Below are positions 43,814-53,766 of a stretch of 64,000 nucleotides of DNA, piece after piece (the stretch's first letter is position 1; each line of letters opens with the position of its first letter). A program made the translations under genes and the position numbers. The notes under the pieces are model-generated. The model saw only the letters and a list, made by a program, of their open reading frames with translations. It made no database searches and had not been told where the DNA came from. Origin of the DNA: Nocardia beijingensis NBRC 16342 (GTDB taxonomy: Bacteria; Actinomycetota; Actinomycetes; Mycobacteriales; Mycobacteriaceae); assembly GCF_001612785.1 (NCBI RefSeq), contig NZ_BDBC01000001.1, forward strand, positions 79,113 through 143,112. The letters are read 5' to 3'.

Positions 43814-45514
43814 TCAGGCCTCTGCCGCGGCGACTGCGGGCTGCTGCTTCTTGCGCTCGACGATGTCCAGCACCGCGAGGTACCCGAAGGTGATCGCGGG
43901 GCCGATGGTCGCGCCGGGCCCGGCGTAGGTGTGGCCCATCACCGGTGTGGAGCAGTTGCCGGAGGCGTACAACCCCTCGATGACGCTCCCGTCCTCGCGC
44001 AGCACGCGGCCCGCGGTGTCCGCCACCAGCCCGCCCTTGGTGCCCAGATCGCCCGGCACGATCTTGGCGGCGTAGTAGGGACCCTGTACCAGCGCGGCAA
44101 GGCACGGGTTGGGCCGCACGGTCGGATCTCCGTAGTACCGGTCGTAGTGGCTGTCGCCGCGGCCGAAGTCCTCGTCCTTGCCGGTCTCGGCGAAGCCGTT
44201 GAACCGGGTCACGGTCGCGGCCAGCGCATCGGCGGGCACGCCGATCCTGCCCGCCAGTTCCTCGATGCTGTCGGCCTTGACGATGAAGTCGTTTTCCATC
44301 CACCGGGACGGAAAGCGCTGACCGGGCTGTAGCCCGGCGAAGATGTAGCGGTTCCGGTAGCGCTGGTCGAACACCAGCCACGCGGGGATGTTCTCGCCCG
44401 GCCCCTCACCCTGCCCGTACTCGCCGCCGTACATGGTGTGCACCGCCTCGACGTAAGGAGCGGACTCATTTCCGAATCGCTTGCCGTCGGCGTTCACCAT
44501 GATGCTGCCGGGGAGGTTCCGTTCGGCCAGCGCGAACCACGGTTTGCCGCCCTTGAAGATGGTCGGCCCCCACCACGCGTCCTCCATGAAGCCGATGGCC
44601 GCGCCCGCCGCCATGCCCGCTTGGATGCCGTCGCCGGTGTTGGCGGCCGCGCCGGTGGTCCACTCGGTGGTGATGGGCTGGCGCTGGTATTTGGTGCGCA
44701 TTTCCGCGTTGTGCTCGAAACCGCCGCTGCCGAGCACGACGCCGTAGCGTGCGGTGAAGGTGACCGGTTCGCCCTCGTGCAGCGCTTGGACGCCGGTGAC
44801 CACGCCATCGGTCACGACGAGGTCGGTCATCGGGGTGTTCAGCAGCAGCGGCACGTTCGCGTCCATGAGCCCCTTGCGCATGCCCGCGATGACGGCCTGC
44901 CCCATGCCGACGATGTGTTTGCGGGTGAACTTCGCCCAGTAGGTGCGCGCGCCGACGCGCATCGCCCGCAGCATGCCCTTCGGGTGACGCCGGATCAGGT
45001 TGAGCCGGACGAAGTCCGCCTGCATGACCACCACGTTCAGCGGGGCCTTCGCGTACGGCGGCTCCAGGTTGAACCGCTCCTCGCCCAGGATCTTCGTGTC
45101 GAACGGCTTGGGCTCGCACGAGCGGCCCTCGGGCCGCCCGCCCGGCGCCTCCGGGTGGTAATCGGAGTAGCCCGGCACCCACGTCATCTTCAGCGGCGAA
45201 TGATCGAGCACGAAGTCCAGCGCTTCGGCGCCACGGTCGATGAAGGTGTCGATCCGTTCGGAGGGCACGACGTCGCCGATGATGCTGTGCAGGTAGGTGC
45301 GCGCCTCCTCGCGGTCGTCGGGCCGACCGGACGCGCGCAGCGCCTTGTTGCCCGGGATCCACACGCCGCCGCCGGAGCGCGCGGTCGACCCACCGTAGTG
45401 CGCGGCCTTCTCGATCACCACCACGCTCAGGCCGTTGTGGGCCGCGGTGAGTGCAGCGGTCATGCCGGCGGCGCCGCTGCCGACCACCACCACGTCGTAT
45501 TCCCGATCAGTCAT
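43814..45514 (-). CDS. kstD: 3-ketosteroid delta-1-dehydrogenase KstD
   Basis: KstD desaturates C1-C2 of ring A, which with KshA opens ring B. The 566-residue protein (M. tuberculosis: 563) has the FAD-binding N-terminus VVVVGSGAAGMTAALTA, the GGSTARSGGGVWIPGN segment, and the C-terminal active-site region GPYYAAKIVPGDLGTKGG with the Tyr and Gly used by the family. The ATG is one base from a KstR operator, so bound KstR would block the transcript start. Confidence 0.95.
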   Translation of the reverse strand: MTDREYDVVVVGSGAAGMTAALTAAHNGLSVVVIEKAAHYGGSTARSGGGVWIPGNKALRASGRPDDREEARTYLHSIIGDVVPSERIDTFIDRGAEALDFVLDHSPLKMTWVPGYSDYHPEAPGGRPEGRSCEPKPFDTKILGEERFNLEPPYAKAPLNVVVMQADFVRLNLIRRHPKGMLRAMRVGARTYWAKFTRKHIVGMGQAVIAGMRKGLMDANVPLLLNTPMTDLVVTDGVVTGVQALHEGEPVTFTARYGVVLGSGGFEHNAEMRTKYQRQPITTEWTTGAAANTGDGIQAGMAAGAAIGFMEDAWWGPTIFKGGKPWFALAERNLPGSIMVNADGKRFGNESAPYVEAVHTMYGGEYGQGEGPGENIPAWLVFDQRYRNRYIFAGLQPGQRFPSRWMENDFIVKADSIEELAGRIGVPADALAATVTRFNGFAETGKDEDFGRGDSHYDRYYGDPTVRPNPCLAALVQGPYYAAKIVPGDLGTKGGLVADTAGRVLREDGSVIEGLYASGNCSTPVMGHTYAGPGATIGPAITFGYLAVLDIVERKKQQPAVAAAEA

Positions 45515-45515
45515 G

Positions 45516-45529
45516 TAGAACACGTTATA
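45516..45529. promoter_or_regulatory. KstR operator (kstD)
   Basis: TAGAACACGTTATA fits TnnAACnnGTTnnA at all fixed positions. It begins one base upstream of the kstD start codon. Confidence 0.85.
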
Positions 45530-45592
45530 GAATGGACGCGTCATTGGTCTATGTTGTGTGGCAGAAGACTTGCTCGACGTTCCGTTTGTCGA

Positions 45593-45606
45593 GGAAACTT
45601 GTTTCA
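45593..45606. promoter_or_regulatory. KstR-type operator (flavoprotein-hsaEGF operon)
   Basis: GGAAACTTGTTTCA fits the KstR consensus except for the first base (G instead of T). It lies 23 bp upstream of the flavoprotein ATG. Confidence 0.65.
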
Positions 45607-45628
45607 GTTTCGGACCGGAGTTAAGAAC

Positions 45629-47254
45629 ATGGGCCTCGAATGGGACCTGACCACCGACGTTGTCGTGGTCGGATACGGCGCCGCGGGGGCCGCGGCCGCG
45701 CTGGAAGCGACCGCGGCGGGCGCGCAGGTGCTCGTCCTCGAACGCTTCACCGGCGGCGGCACGTCGGCGCTGTCCGGCGGCATCATCTACGCGGGCGGCG
45801 GCACCTCCGTGCAGCGCGAGGCGGGGGTCGAGGACACTCCCGAGGCGATGTACGCCTACCTCGAGCGCGAGGTCGGCGCCGCGGTCGCCCCCGAGACGCT
45901 GCGCCGGTTCGTCGACGAGAGCCCGGAGCTGATCGAATGGCTGAAGGCGCACGGCGTCCCGTTCGAGGCCTCGCTGTGCCCGTACAAGACTTCCTACCCC
46001 AACGACCGCTACTACCTGTACTACTCCGGCAGCGAGATCTCCGGCGCGTTCCGCGACATCCCCGCCGCGCAGCGCGGACACCGGGTGAAGGGCCGGGGCA
46101 CGTCGGGCAAGAAACTCACCGGCCCGCTCGCCGCCGCCGCGTCGAGGGCGGGCGTGCGCGTGGAAACCCTCACCCGGGTGACCCGATTGATCACCGACGC
46201 CGCGGGCGCGGTGATCGGCGTCGAATGCCACACCCTGCGCGACGCGCCGGGCCGGGTTCGCGACCGCTACACCCGCATGGCGAAGATCGCGGCCAAGCCC
46301 GGCATCTACTATCCGCCGCTGCGGCGGGCGCTGGAACAGCGGCTGGACGCGCTGGACCGCCGGTACGGCAGCACGATCCGGGTACTCGCCCGGCGCGCCG
46401 TGGTGCTCAGCGCGGGCGGGTTCATCGCCAATCGCGATCTGGTGCGGCAGCACGCGCCCGCGTTCCACGGTGGTCTCGCCCTCGGCACCACGGCCGACGA
46501 CGGCAGCGGCATCCTGATGGCGCAGCAGGTCGGCGCGGCCGTGGATCACATGGACAACGTCTCCGCGTGGCGATTCCTGCTGCCGCCCAGCGCTTTCACC
46601 GCGGCGCTGCTGGTCGACGCCGATGGCCGCAGGGTGATCGACGAGACCCGCTACGGCGCCGCCGTCGGCAACAAGCTGATCACCGAGCACGGCGGCAAGG
46701 GATGGCTGCTGGCCGACGACCCGCTGATGCGCACCGCGATCGGCCAGATCGGCAAGCAAGGCGCCTGGTTCCAGCGCGGACAGTTCGAGACCATGCGGCG
46801 CACCGCGATTCGCGGCGCGACGCTGGAGGAAGCGGCGGCGAAGGCGGGCATCGACCCCGCCGGGCTGCGCGCGACGGTCGACGCGCACAACACCGCGATC
46901 GAGACCGGCGCGCCCGATCCGGTCGGCAAGCCCGCCGAGTTCACCGAAGCGGTGCGCACCGGCCCGTTCTGGCTGTTGGACGTGGGCATCAAACCGAGCT
47001 TGACCAACCCGTGCCCCATGCTCACCCTCGGCGGCGTCGTCGTGGACGAGCGCACCGGCGCGGTCAAGACCGCCGAGGGCCGCGACATCCCCGGCCTCTT
47101 CGCCGCCGGGCGCACCGCGGTCGGCGTCTGCTCCGAGTCCTATGTCAGCGGGCTGTCACTGGCCGACTGCATCTTCTCCGGCCGCAGGGCAGGCCGGTCC
47201 GCCGCGGGCGAGCAGGTCTCGGCGCTGGAAAACGCAACTGTGGAAGGGAACTAG
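45629..47254 (+). CDS. KstD-related flavoprotein, probably delta-4-(5-alpha) 3-ketosteroid dehydrogenase
   Basis: The 541-residue FAD protein has VVVVGYGAAGAAAALEATAAGAQVLVLER at the N-terminus and the superfamily segment GGGTSALSGGIIYAGGG. The C-terminal motif ESYVSGLSLADC contains Tyr-x-Ser (Y505, S507) like the catalytic Tyr466/Ser468 of the R. jostii delta-4-(5-alpha) enzyme, not the Tyr-x3-Gly of KstD. It would create the 4,5 double bond in 5-alpha-reduced steroids. It heads the hsaEGF operon under a KstR-type site. A fumarate-reductase-like activity is the alternative. Confidence 0.6.
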   Translation: MGLEWDLTTDVVVVGYGAAGAAAALEATAAGAQVLVLERFTGGGTSALSGGIIYAGGGTSVQREAGVEDTPEAMYAYLEREVGAAVAPETLRRFVDESPELIEWLKAHGVPFEASLCPYKTSYPNDRYYLYYSGSEISGAFRDIPAAQRGHRVKGRGTSGKKLTGPLAAAASRAGVRVETLTRVTRLITDAAGAVIGVECHTLRDAPGRVRDRYTRMAKIAAKPGIYYPPLRRALEQRLDALDRRYGSTIRVLARRAVVLSAGGFIANRDLVRQHAPAFHGGLALGTTADDGSGILMAQQVGAAVDHMDNVSAWRFLLPPSAFTAALLVDADGRRVIDETRYGAAVGNKLITEHGGKGWLLADDPLMRTAIGQIGKQGAWFQRGQFETMRRTAIRGATLEEAAAKAGIDPAGLRATVDAHNTAIETGAPDPVGKPAEFTEAVRTGPFWLLDVGIKPSLTNPCPMLTLGGVVVDERTGAVKTAEGRDIPGLFAAGRTAVGVCSESYVSGLSLADCIFSGRRAGRSAAGEQVSALENATVEGN

Positions 47255-47255
47255 C

Positions 47256-48041
47256 GTGCTGTCCGACGCGGTACGAACCGAACTGGCCGACGAACTCGAG
47301 GGCGCCGAGCGCGACCGGGTGGCGATCGATCCGCTGATCGCCCGCCACCCCGACATCGACGTGGTCGACGCCTACGAGATCCAGCTGATCAACATCCGGC
47401 GCAGGCTCGACGCGGGCGCGCGCGTGGTCGGGCACAAGGTGGGTCTGTCGTCGAAGGCCATGCAGCAGATGATGGGCGTCGACGAGCCCGACTACGGGCA
47501 CCTGCTCGCGGAAATGGAAGTCCACGAAGACGTTCCGGTGGAAGCGGGCCGCTACCTGTTCCCCCGGGTCGAGGTGGAGGTCGGGTTCGTGCTCGGCGCC
47601 GACCTGCCCGGCGCGGAGTGCACCGAGGAGGACGTGCTCGCCGCAACGGTCGCCTTCGCGCCCGCGATCGAGCTGATCGACTCGCGGATCAAGGACTGGA
47701 ACATCGGCTTGGCCGACACCATCTCCGACAACGCGTCTTCGGCCGGTTTCGTGCTCGGCGCGCAGCGGGTCGCGCCGAAGGACATCGACATCAAGGCCAT
47801 CGACGCGGTGCTCACCCGCAACGGCGATGTGGTCGCCGAAGGCCGCAGCGACGCGGTGCTGGGCGATCCGGTGATCGCGGTGGCCTGGCTGGCGCGCAAG
47901 GTCGCGAGCTTCGGGGTCCGGTTGAAGGCAGGCGACATCGTGCTGCCCGGCTCCTGCACCCGCGCCATCGACGCCCGTCCGGGCGATGAGTTCCACGCCG
48001 AGTTCGCCGGACTCGGCTCTGTCCGTCTGCAATTCACCTAG
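47256..48041 (+). CDS. hsaE: 2-hydroxyhexa-2,4-dienoate hydratase HsaE
   Basis: HsaE hydrates 2-hydroxyhexa-2,4-dienoate, the C6 fragment released from ring A. The 261-residue length equals the M. tuberculosis enzyme. The fold of the OHPED hydratase family shows in [24 protein letters not shown], the metal-binding glutamates of [10 protein letters not shown] and [16 protein letters not shown] 47256 follows GGAAGGG; it begins 1 bp after the flavoprotein stop. Confidence 0.93.
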   Translation: MLSDAVRTELADELEGAERDRVAIDPLIARHPDIDVVDAYEIQLINIRRRLDAGARVVGHKVGLSSKAMQQMMGVDEPDYGHLLAEMEVHEDVPVEAGRYLFPRVEVEVGFVLGADLPGAECTEEDVLAATVAFAPAIELIDSRIKDWNIGLADTISDNASSAGFVLGAQRVAPKDIDIKAIDAVLTRNGDVVAEGRSDAVLGDPVIAVAWLARKVASFGVRLKAGDIVLPGSCTRAIDARPGDEFHAEFAGLGSVRLQFT

Positions 48042-48051
48042 GGAGGCTGTC

Positions 48052-48963
48052 GTGTCCGAGAACGGGACCGTCACCGCCGCGATCGTCGGGTCCGGCAACA
48101 TCAGTACCGATCTGCTCTACAAACTGCTGCGCTCGCAGAAGATCCAGCCGCGCTGGATGATCGGGATCGACCCGGACAGCGAGGGTCTGAAACGGGCGCG
48201 CGGACTGGGACTGGAGACCTCGCACGAGGGCGTGGACTGGCTGCTCGGGCAATCCGAACTGCCCGATCTGATCTTCGAGGCGACCTCGGCGTACGTACAC
48301 CGCGCCGCCGCGCCGCGCTACGCCGAGGCGGGCATTCGCGCCGTCGACCTCACCCCGGCCGCCGTCGGTCCCGCCGTCGTGCCGCCGGTGAACCTGGGCG
48401 CGAATCTGGACGCGCCGAACGTCAACATGATCACCTGCGGTGGGCAGGCGACGATCCCGATCGTCGCGGCGGTCTCGCGGGTCGTCCCGGTGCCGTACGC
48501 GGAGATCGTCGCGTCGGTGTCGTCGGTGTCCGCCGGTCCCGGCACCCGCGCGAACATCGACGAGTTCACCAAGACCACCAGCCGGGGCGTGGAGACCATC
48601 GGCGGAGCGCAGCGCGGCAAGGCCATCATCATCCTGAACCCGGCCGAGCCGCCGATGATCATGCGCGACACCATCTTCTGCGCCATCCCCGACGACGCCG
48701 ACACCGACGCGATCGCCGACTCGATCCACCGGATGGTCGCCGACATCCAGCAGTACGTGCCCGGCTACCGGTTGCTGAACGAGCCGCAGTTCGACGAGCC
48801 GTCGGTGGTCTCCGGCGGCATGGCGAAGGTGTCGGTGTTCGTCGAGGTGGAGGGCGCGGGCGACTTCCTGCCCCCGTACGCGGGCAACCTCGACATCATG
48901 ACCGCCGCCGCGACGCAGGTCGGCGAGGTCATCGCCGAACAGATCGTCACGGCCCGGGTGTAA
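48052..48963 (+). CDS. hsaG: Acylating aldehyde dehydrogenase HsaG
   Basis: HsaG oxidises propanal or acetaldehyde to the CoA ester, receiving the aldehyde from HsaF. The 303-residue protein (same length as in M. tuberculosis) has the NAD-binding [15 protein letters not shown] and the catalytic Cys in [16 protein letters not shown] 48052 has GGGAGG 5 bp upstream. Confidence 0.94.
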   Translation: MSENGTVTAAIVGSGNISTDLLYKLLRSQKIQPRWMIGIDPDSEGLKRARGLGLETSHEGVDWLLGQSELPDLIFEATSAYVHRAAAPRYAEAGIRAVDLTPAAVGPAVVPPVNLGANLDAPNVNMITCGGQATIPIVAAVSRVVPVPYAEIVASVSSVSAGPGTRANIDEFTKTTSRGVETIGGAQRGKAIIILNPAEPPMIMRDTIFCAIPDDADTDAIADSIHRMVADIQQYVPGYRLLNEPQFDEPSVVSGGMAKVSVFVEVEGAGDFLPPYAGNLDIMTAAATQVGEVIAEQIVTARV

Positions 48964-48975
48964 GGAGCTTTCGAC

Positions 48976-50013
48976 ATGGCCTACTCAGCAGAACTCGACA
49001 TCCGCGTCACCGACACCTCGCTGCGCGACGGATCCCACCACAAACGCCACCAGTTCACCGCGACGGAGGTCCGCGACATCGTCGCCGCCCTCGACGGCGC
49101 TGGCGTGCCGGTGATCGAGGTGACCCACGGCGACGGTCTCGGCGGTTCGTCGTTCAACTACGGCTTCTCCAAGACGCCGGAGCAGGAATTGGTCACCATC
49201 GCGGCCGAGACGGCGAAGCGGGCGAAGATCGCCGTGCTGATGCTGCCCGGCGTCGGGGTGAAGGAAGACATCAAGATTTCGCAGGACAACGGCGCGTCGA
49301 TCTGCCGGATCGCCACGCATTGCACCGAGGCCGACGTGTCCATCCAGCACTTCGGGCTGGCGCGGGAACTCGGGCTGGAGACGGTCGGATTCCTGATGAT
49401 GTCGCACACCCAGCCGCCGGAGGTGCTGGCCAAGCAGGCGCGCATCATGGCCGACGCCGGGTGCCAATGCGTCTACATCGTCGACTCCGCCGGGGCGCTG
49501 GTGCTGGAGCAGGTCTCCGATCGCGTCGCGGCGCTGGTGGCCGAACTCGGCGACGACGCGCAGGTCGGCTTCCACGGCCACGAGAACCTCGACTTGGCCG
49601 TCGCCAATTCCATCTACGCCATCCGCGCCGGCGCGAAGCAGATCGACGGCAGCGCACGGCGTTTCGGCGCCGGTGCGGGCAACACGCCGGTCGAGGCGCT
49701 GGTCGGCGTGTGCGACAAGCTGGGCGTGAAGACGGGCATCGACTTCTTCGCCATCGCCGACGCCGCCGAAGACGTCGTCCGCCCCGCCATGCCCCAGGAA
49801 TGCCTGCTCGATCGCCAGGCCCTGATGATGGGCTACGCCGGCGTCTACTCCAGCTTCCTCAAGCACGCCGAACGGCAAGCCGAGCGCTACGGCGTCTCCG
49901 CCGCCGAAATGCTCGTGCGAGCGGGCAAGCGCAAGCTCGTCGGCGGCCAGGAGGACCAGCTCATCGACATCGCGCTGGAATTGCAGCGGGAGAAGGCGAC
50001 GGTCACCGCCTGA
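48976..50013 (+). CDS. hsaF: 4-hydroxy-2-oxohexanoate aldolase HsaF
   Basis: HsaF splits 4-hydroxy-2-oxohexanoate into pyruvate and propanal and passes the aldehyde to HsaG through a tunnel. The 345-residue class II DmpG-type aldolase has the catalytic [17 protein letters not shown], the metal-ligand [14 protein letters not shown] and the C-terminal communication domain ([29 protein letters not shown] in part). A perfect palindromic terminator follows. Confidence 0.95.
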   Translation: MAYSAELDIRVTDTSLRDGSHHKRHQFTATEVRDIVAALDGAGVPVIEVTHGDGLGGSSFNYGFSKTPEQELVTIAAETAKRAKIAVLMLPGVGVKEDIKISQDNGASICRIATHCTEADVSIQHFGLARELGLETVGFLMMSHTQPPEVLAKQARIMADAGCQCVYIVDSAGALVLEQVSDRVAALVAELGDDAQVGFHGHENLDLAVANSIYAIRAGAKQIDGSARRFGAGAGNTPVEALVGVCDKLGVKTGIDFFAIADAAEDVVRPAMPQECLLDRQALMMGYAGVYSSFLKHAERQAERYGVSAAEMLVRAGKRKLVGGQEDQLIDIALELQREKATVTA

Positions 50014-50028
50014 CCGAACGGACCACAG

Positions 50029-50058
50029 CGGGGTCGCGAACGTACGTTCGCGACCCCG
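50029..50058 (+). terminator. Palindromic terminator after hsaF
   Basis: The 30-bp stretch is a perfect palindrome (arm CGGGGTCGCGAACGT) followed by TT. It ends the flavoprotein-hsaEGF operon. Confidence 0.8.
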
Positions 50059-50299
50059 TTCGTCTGCGGGGGACCACGATCAACCAAGTCGCTATCGGGT
50101 ATTTGCCGGAAATCCTCGCGAAACGAAGATCGAATCAGAATTGGCGATGACCTGGTGATTCGCCGATAGTTGTTCTGAGCGACCGCGCCTGAACGATTCC
50201 GCGCCCAACGGCAGGGGGCGGGGAGCGAAGTGTGGCCGCGTTACCGGGTGATTTGCGGATCATCCGGCCCGGCAGACCGGAGCGCTCGTCTGATCACTG

Positions 50300-51145
50300 T
50301 CAACCAGTGCGGAGGACGGTGAGCAGTTCCTCGGCCGGAATGGTGTGGGGGCGGTCGCTCACTTGGCCGTCACCTAGTTCGACCAAGCGCCAGGCCCCGT
50401 CGTCGCGCAATGCGAAGTCGGCCGTCACGAACGGGAGGCCGAGGGCGGCGATGGCGTCTTCGACGGATGTCGGGTCGAACTCGATGTCGGGCATGTCCTC
50501 CGGGGTGTCCGGATGTGGGCCGATCAACCGGCATTTGCCGTTCACCCACCAGGTGCGGACTTCGGCAGACTCGAAACGTTCGAAGCGGCGCAGGACGAAT
50601 CCGCCGGTCAGGTCTTCGCCGCGGAGTTCACGGAATCTGCTCGCGACCCGCCAGGCGGCGTCCGGGTCCGCCACGTCGGGGATGAACGCCGCTTCGTGCC
50701 AGTAGTGCTTCACCGACTTGGTGTAGTCGCGTAGGACGACGGGGCCGGTTCCCAGCTCCCGCCGCGCGTGATCGAACGCTGCGCGATCGCCCCCGCTGGT
50801 CCATACCGATCGAGGAGTCATCTCGGCGAGTGCGGAATACCATCCTGGCAACTCGTGCGCCCGCCGGTATTGCTCGGCGCTCGTGCGCAGCGTGACGCCC
50901 CGCTGCCGCAAGCTCCGTTCGAACGCGGCGTACTCAGCACTGCGCAACATCCAGCCGCGGTAGACAGCCACCCCGCTGGAACGGACGCGTCGAACGGCCT
51001 CCTCCGCGCCGTCAGCGCGGGTCAGCGCGTCGTGATCGACCACGTCGACTTCCCATCCGGCGACACGAGCCGCGTCCGCCTCCGGGGCGAAATGCTCGTC
51101 GACGCGTTGGGGGCGAAGCACATCGGCCGGAACAAGAAGCAGCAC
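50300..51145 (-). CDS. ATP-grasp domain protein, function unknown
   Basis: The 281-residue protein has an N-terminal pre-ATP-grasp region and an ATP-grasp-type C-terminal half (GTGPVVLRDYTKSVKHYWHE, GGFVLRRFERFESAEVRTWWVNGKCRL, FVTADFALRDDGAWRLVELGDGQVS), where the Asp and Glu of ADFALRDD and VELGDG are likely metal ligands. ATP-grasp enzymes form amide or peptide bonds; no partner gene suggests a substrate. GTG 51145 is the most likely start. Confidence 0.8.
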   Translation of the reverse strand: MLLLVPADVLRPQRVDEHFAPEADAARVAGWEVDVVDHDALTRADGAEEAVRRVRSSGVAVYRGWMLRSAEYAAFERSLRQRGVTLRTSAEQYRRAHELPGWYSALAEMTPRSVWTSGGDRAAFDHARRELGTGPVVLRDYTKSVKHYWHEAAFIPDVADPDAAWRVASRFRELRGEDLTGGFVLRRFERFESAEVRTWWVNGKCRLIGPHPDTPEDMPDIEFDPTSVEDAIAALGLPFVTADFALRDDGAWRLVELGDGQVSDRPHTIPAEELLTVLRTG

Positions 51146-51236
51146 AACACAATATCCTCGCGTCGGCACACACGATTTCCAACCGGTTTCCGCCTCGCCG
51201 CTATCGGTGATCATCGATGCCGCGGTCGACTTGGAA

Positions 51237-51809
51237 CTACGCCGCTGACTGATTCAACTCATCGAGCACGCGTCGCAGCTGCCCAGCCCGTTCGGCGGAA
51301 CTGCGCGTCTTCATCAACCGCAGGAAGTACGCGTACTGCGCGGTGCGATCGAGCTGCTCGAATCTCTCCCGTGCGCGTGGACTCGCACTGAGCGTTTCGA
51401 GCAAGTCGGCGGGGCAGGTGGCGGTCCGCTGGCATTCGTAGGCGGCCGCCCAGCGCCCATCGGACTGCGCGGCGGTGATGGCCGCGAAACCGGGAGCCCG
51501 CATGCGACCCGCGGCGATGAGCGCTTCGGCTTTCGCGACGTTGATCTGCGACCACGGACTCTTCGACCGGCGCGGCGAGTACCGCTGAAGATAGTGCTCG
51601 GCGTCCAGGCCGCGGCGATGGCTGTCGATCCACCCGAAGCAGAGCGCCCCGTCGAGCGACTCGCCATTGCTGATGGTCCTGCCCGCCACCCCCTTCTTGC
51701 CGATCTTCAGCCAGACATCAGCGGCCTCGTCGTGATTGGCCGCGAGCCACCCCTCCCACTGCGCAACGTCCCCGAAGGTCAAAATCCTCGTGCCATCAAA
51801 CCGACCCAT
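51237..51809 (-). CDS. YdeI/OmpD-associated family protein
   Basis: The 190-residue protein has the family pattern WEGWLAANHDEAADVWLKIGKK, ALCFGWIDSHRRGLD, QRYSPRRSKSPWSQINVAKAEALIAAGRM and the C-terminal helical region. These proteins are found in most actinomycetes; a role in envelope stress or bacteriocin protection has been suggested. ATG 51809 follows GGAGGG. Confidence 0.88.
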   Translation of the reverse strand: MGRFDGTRILTFGDVAQWEGWLAANHDEAADVWLKIGKKGVAGRTISNGESLDGALCFGWIDSHRRGLDAEHYLQRYSPRRSKSPWSQINVAKAEALIAAGRMRAPGFAAITAAQSDGRWAAAYECQRTATCPADLLETLSASPRARERFEQLDRTAQYAYFLRLMKTRSSAERAGQLRRVLDELNQSAA

Positions 51810-52094
51810 AGTGCCCTCCCTAGCTCCGGTGCCCTCTTCGCACCCATCCTCCACCCCAAAGTGCTCACCATCTGAGCACTTCACGAGTGGCACTGAGCGT
51901 GTGGCGCTGTCGCGTTTCGCCGCGCTCATGTGCCACTCGCGAAGCCGTCATCGAACGCGGACACCGGACGGGCCGTGAAGGCTGGGTGGGGGTGGCTGGA
52001 GTGGCAGGACTGTACGGTCGCTTGTGAGAGCACGACGTCGGATACCCGCGCGGATCGTCGCGGGCTTCTTCGCCACAGTCGAGAGGAGAAACGA

Positions 52095-52952
52095 ATGACC
52101 ATCGACATTCGCAAGGTGACCGTCCTGGGTACCGGGGTGCTCGGTTCGCAGATCGCCTTCCAGACCGCCTTCCACGGTTTCGAGGTGACGGCTTACGACA
52201 TCGATGACAAGGCGCTGGCCGCGGCCAGGGAGCGACTCGACAAGCTCGTGGGGGTCTATCGCGAGCAGGTGCCCGGCGGCGGGGACGGCAAGGCGGAGCA
52301 GACGGCGGCCGGTATCGCGTTGAGTTCTGATCTGGCGGAAGCCGTGCAGGACGCGGACCTGGTGATCGAGGCCATCCCCGAGGTCCTGAGCATCAAGCAG
52401 CAGACCTACGAGCAGCTCGGCCGGGTCGCACCGGAGCGCACTATCTTCGCCACCAACTCCTCCACCCTGCTGCCCAGCGCTATGAAAGACTTCACCGGCC
52501 GTCCGGACCGGTTCCTCGCGCTGCACTTCGCGAATCAGGTGTGGCACTTCAACACGGCCGAGATCATGGGCACCGCCGACACCGATCCGACGGTGTACCA
52601 AGCCGTGGTCGACTTCGCCTCGAAGATCGGCATGGTGCCGATCGAAATCCACAAGGAGAAGGCCGGTTACGTCCTGAACTCGCTACTGGTGCCGTTGCTC
52701 AACGCGGGCATGAGCCTGGCGGCCGGCGGCTACGCCGATCCCGAGGCGGTGGACAAGACCTGGCAGATCGGCACCGGCGCACCGGCCGGACCGTTCCGCA
52801 TCCTCGACATCATCGGACTGACCACGCCCTACAACATCCTGGTCCACAACGAAGACGAGGACTCCCAGCGGCTGGCCCAGTGGTTGAAGGAAAACTACAT
52901 CGACAAGGGCAAGCTCGGCATCGCCACCGGGGAGGGTTTCTACAAGTACTGA
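52095..52952 (+). CDS. 3-hydroxyacyl-CoA dehydrogenase
   Basis: The 285-residue NAD-dependent enzyme has the Rossmann motif VLGTGVLGSQIAFQTAFHGFEV, the catalytic His in RFLALHFANQVW and the downstream Glu region, and the C-terminal dimer domain (GYVLNSLLVPLLNAGMSL). It oxidises 3-hydroxyacyl-CoA in beta-oxidation. ATG 52095 follows AGAGGAG. It is flanked by unrelated genes, has no KstR site upstream, and is not clearly part of the steroid set. Confidence 0.9.
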   Translation: MTIDIRKVTVLGTGVLGSQIAFQTAFHGFEVTAYDIDDKALAAARERLDKLVGVYREQVPGGGDGKAEQTAAGIALSSDLAEAVQDADLVIEAIPEVLSIKQQTYEQLGRVAPERTIFATNSSTLLPSAMKDFTGRPDRFLALHFANQVWHFNTAEIMGTADTDPTVYQAVVDFASKIGMVPIEIHKEKAGYVLNSLLVPLLNAGMSLAAGGYADPEAVDKTWQIGTGAPAGPFRILDIIGLTTPYNILVHNEDEDSQRLAQWLKENYIDKGKLGIATGEGFYKY

Positions 52953-53084
52953 CCGGGGAGCGCAACGCTGGAGCGAGGCACCGGTAATCAGGGAGGAGTG
53001 GCGCGCAGCCGCGCTCTTAGCCGATGTGAGGGTGCGTCACGACTCGGATCTTGATCGACACCGATGACTGGCCGTGGAATGGGT

Positions 53085-53687
53085 TCAGATGCTGGCCGCA
53101 GCATCCAGAATCTGTTGCACGTCAACGGCTTGCAGGTATATGCGGATGCGTTCGGCGAATATGGGAACGTCGGCATCACGAAGGGCTTCGGGGAGTGCCT
53201 TGCCCTTGCGCGGAACCCAGTACGCCAGCTGCTCTTCCATCACCCGGCGCACGAGCTGCGGCTGGGAGTCGTCGATGAGCTGGAAGAAGGCGTCGGCGCT
53301 GTAGACTTCGTAGGGAAGGTCGTCGAACCGATCCATGTCGAAGTCGGCAGGATTGGCGGTCAATACGACATCGATGTCGCCATGGATGGCGGCACCGTGT
53401 ACATGGGCATCGAAAACGTCGGGGTAGACGACCGTGTCGTCGATCTTGTAGCCAGTGATGACGCTATCGTCGCCGAAGGTGGCGGCGACTCTGCGGCGGA
53501 TTCCCCCGATCTGGTCCTCGGAGAGGAAGGGATTGTTCCTCCTCCGCCAGTAGAGTGTCTCGGCCATGATGTCCTCAGTCCAGAAGACCTGGAACATTCC
53601 GAGGCCGCCCCGCAAGTACAACAGGGAAAGCCAGTCGCGTAACGTCCGCGAGTACAGGATGTTTGCGTCGACAAGAACTCTTTGCAC
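53085..53687 (-). CDS. PIN-domain toxin
   Basis: The roughly 200-residue protein begins VQRVLVDANILYSRTLRDW, the first acidic motif of a PIN ribonuclease (Asp then Asn/Ile). Further acidic residues lie at DIDVVLTANPADFD. PIN toxins cut tRNA or rRNA when their antitoxin is lost. It is preceded by the HTH protein at 53767, separated by 79 bp. GTG 53687 puts the PIN core at the N-terminus; GTG 53726 would add 13 residues. It belongs to the larger, non-VapC-type PIN proteins. Confidence 0.82.
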   Translation of the reverse strand: MQRVLVDANILYSRTLRDWLSLLYLRGGLGMFQVFWTEDIMAETLYWRRRNNPFLSEDQIGGIRRRVAATFGDDSVITGYKIDDTVVYPDVFDAHVHGAAIHGDIDVVLTANPADFDMDRFDDLPYEVYSADAFFQLIDDSQPQLVRRVMEEQLAYWVPRKGKALPEALRDADVPIFAERIRIYLQAVDVQQILDAAASI

Positions 53688-53766
53688 CCGCCCGCCAATC
53701 ACCAGGAGATCGTAGCGGGCGGGCACTGCGAGATTCGGCGCTCGGGGACTGCCGCTCAGCGACTAC

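Noticed and set aside
45515..46888. Upstream extension of the kstD frame to 1024 codons
   Set aside because: Runs antisense to the flavoprotein gene and past the KstR operators; ATG 45514 gives the family length.
52953..53084. Gap after the 3-hydroxyacyl-CoA dehydrogenase checked for tRNA or terminator
   Set aside because: No cloverleaf or strong hairpin seen.
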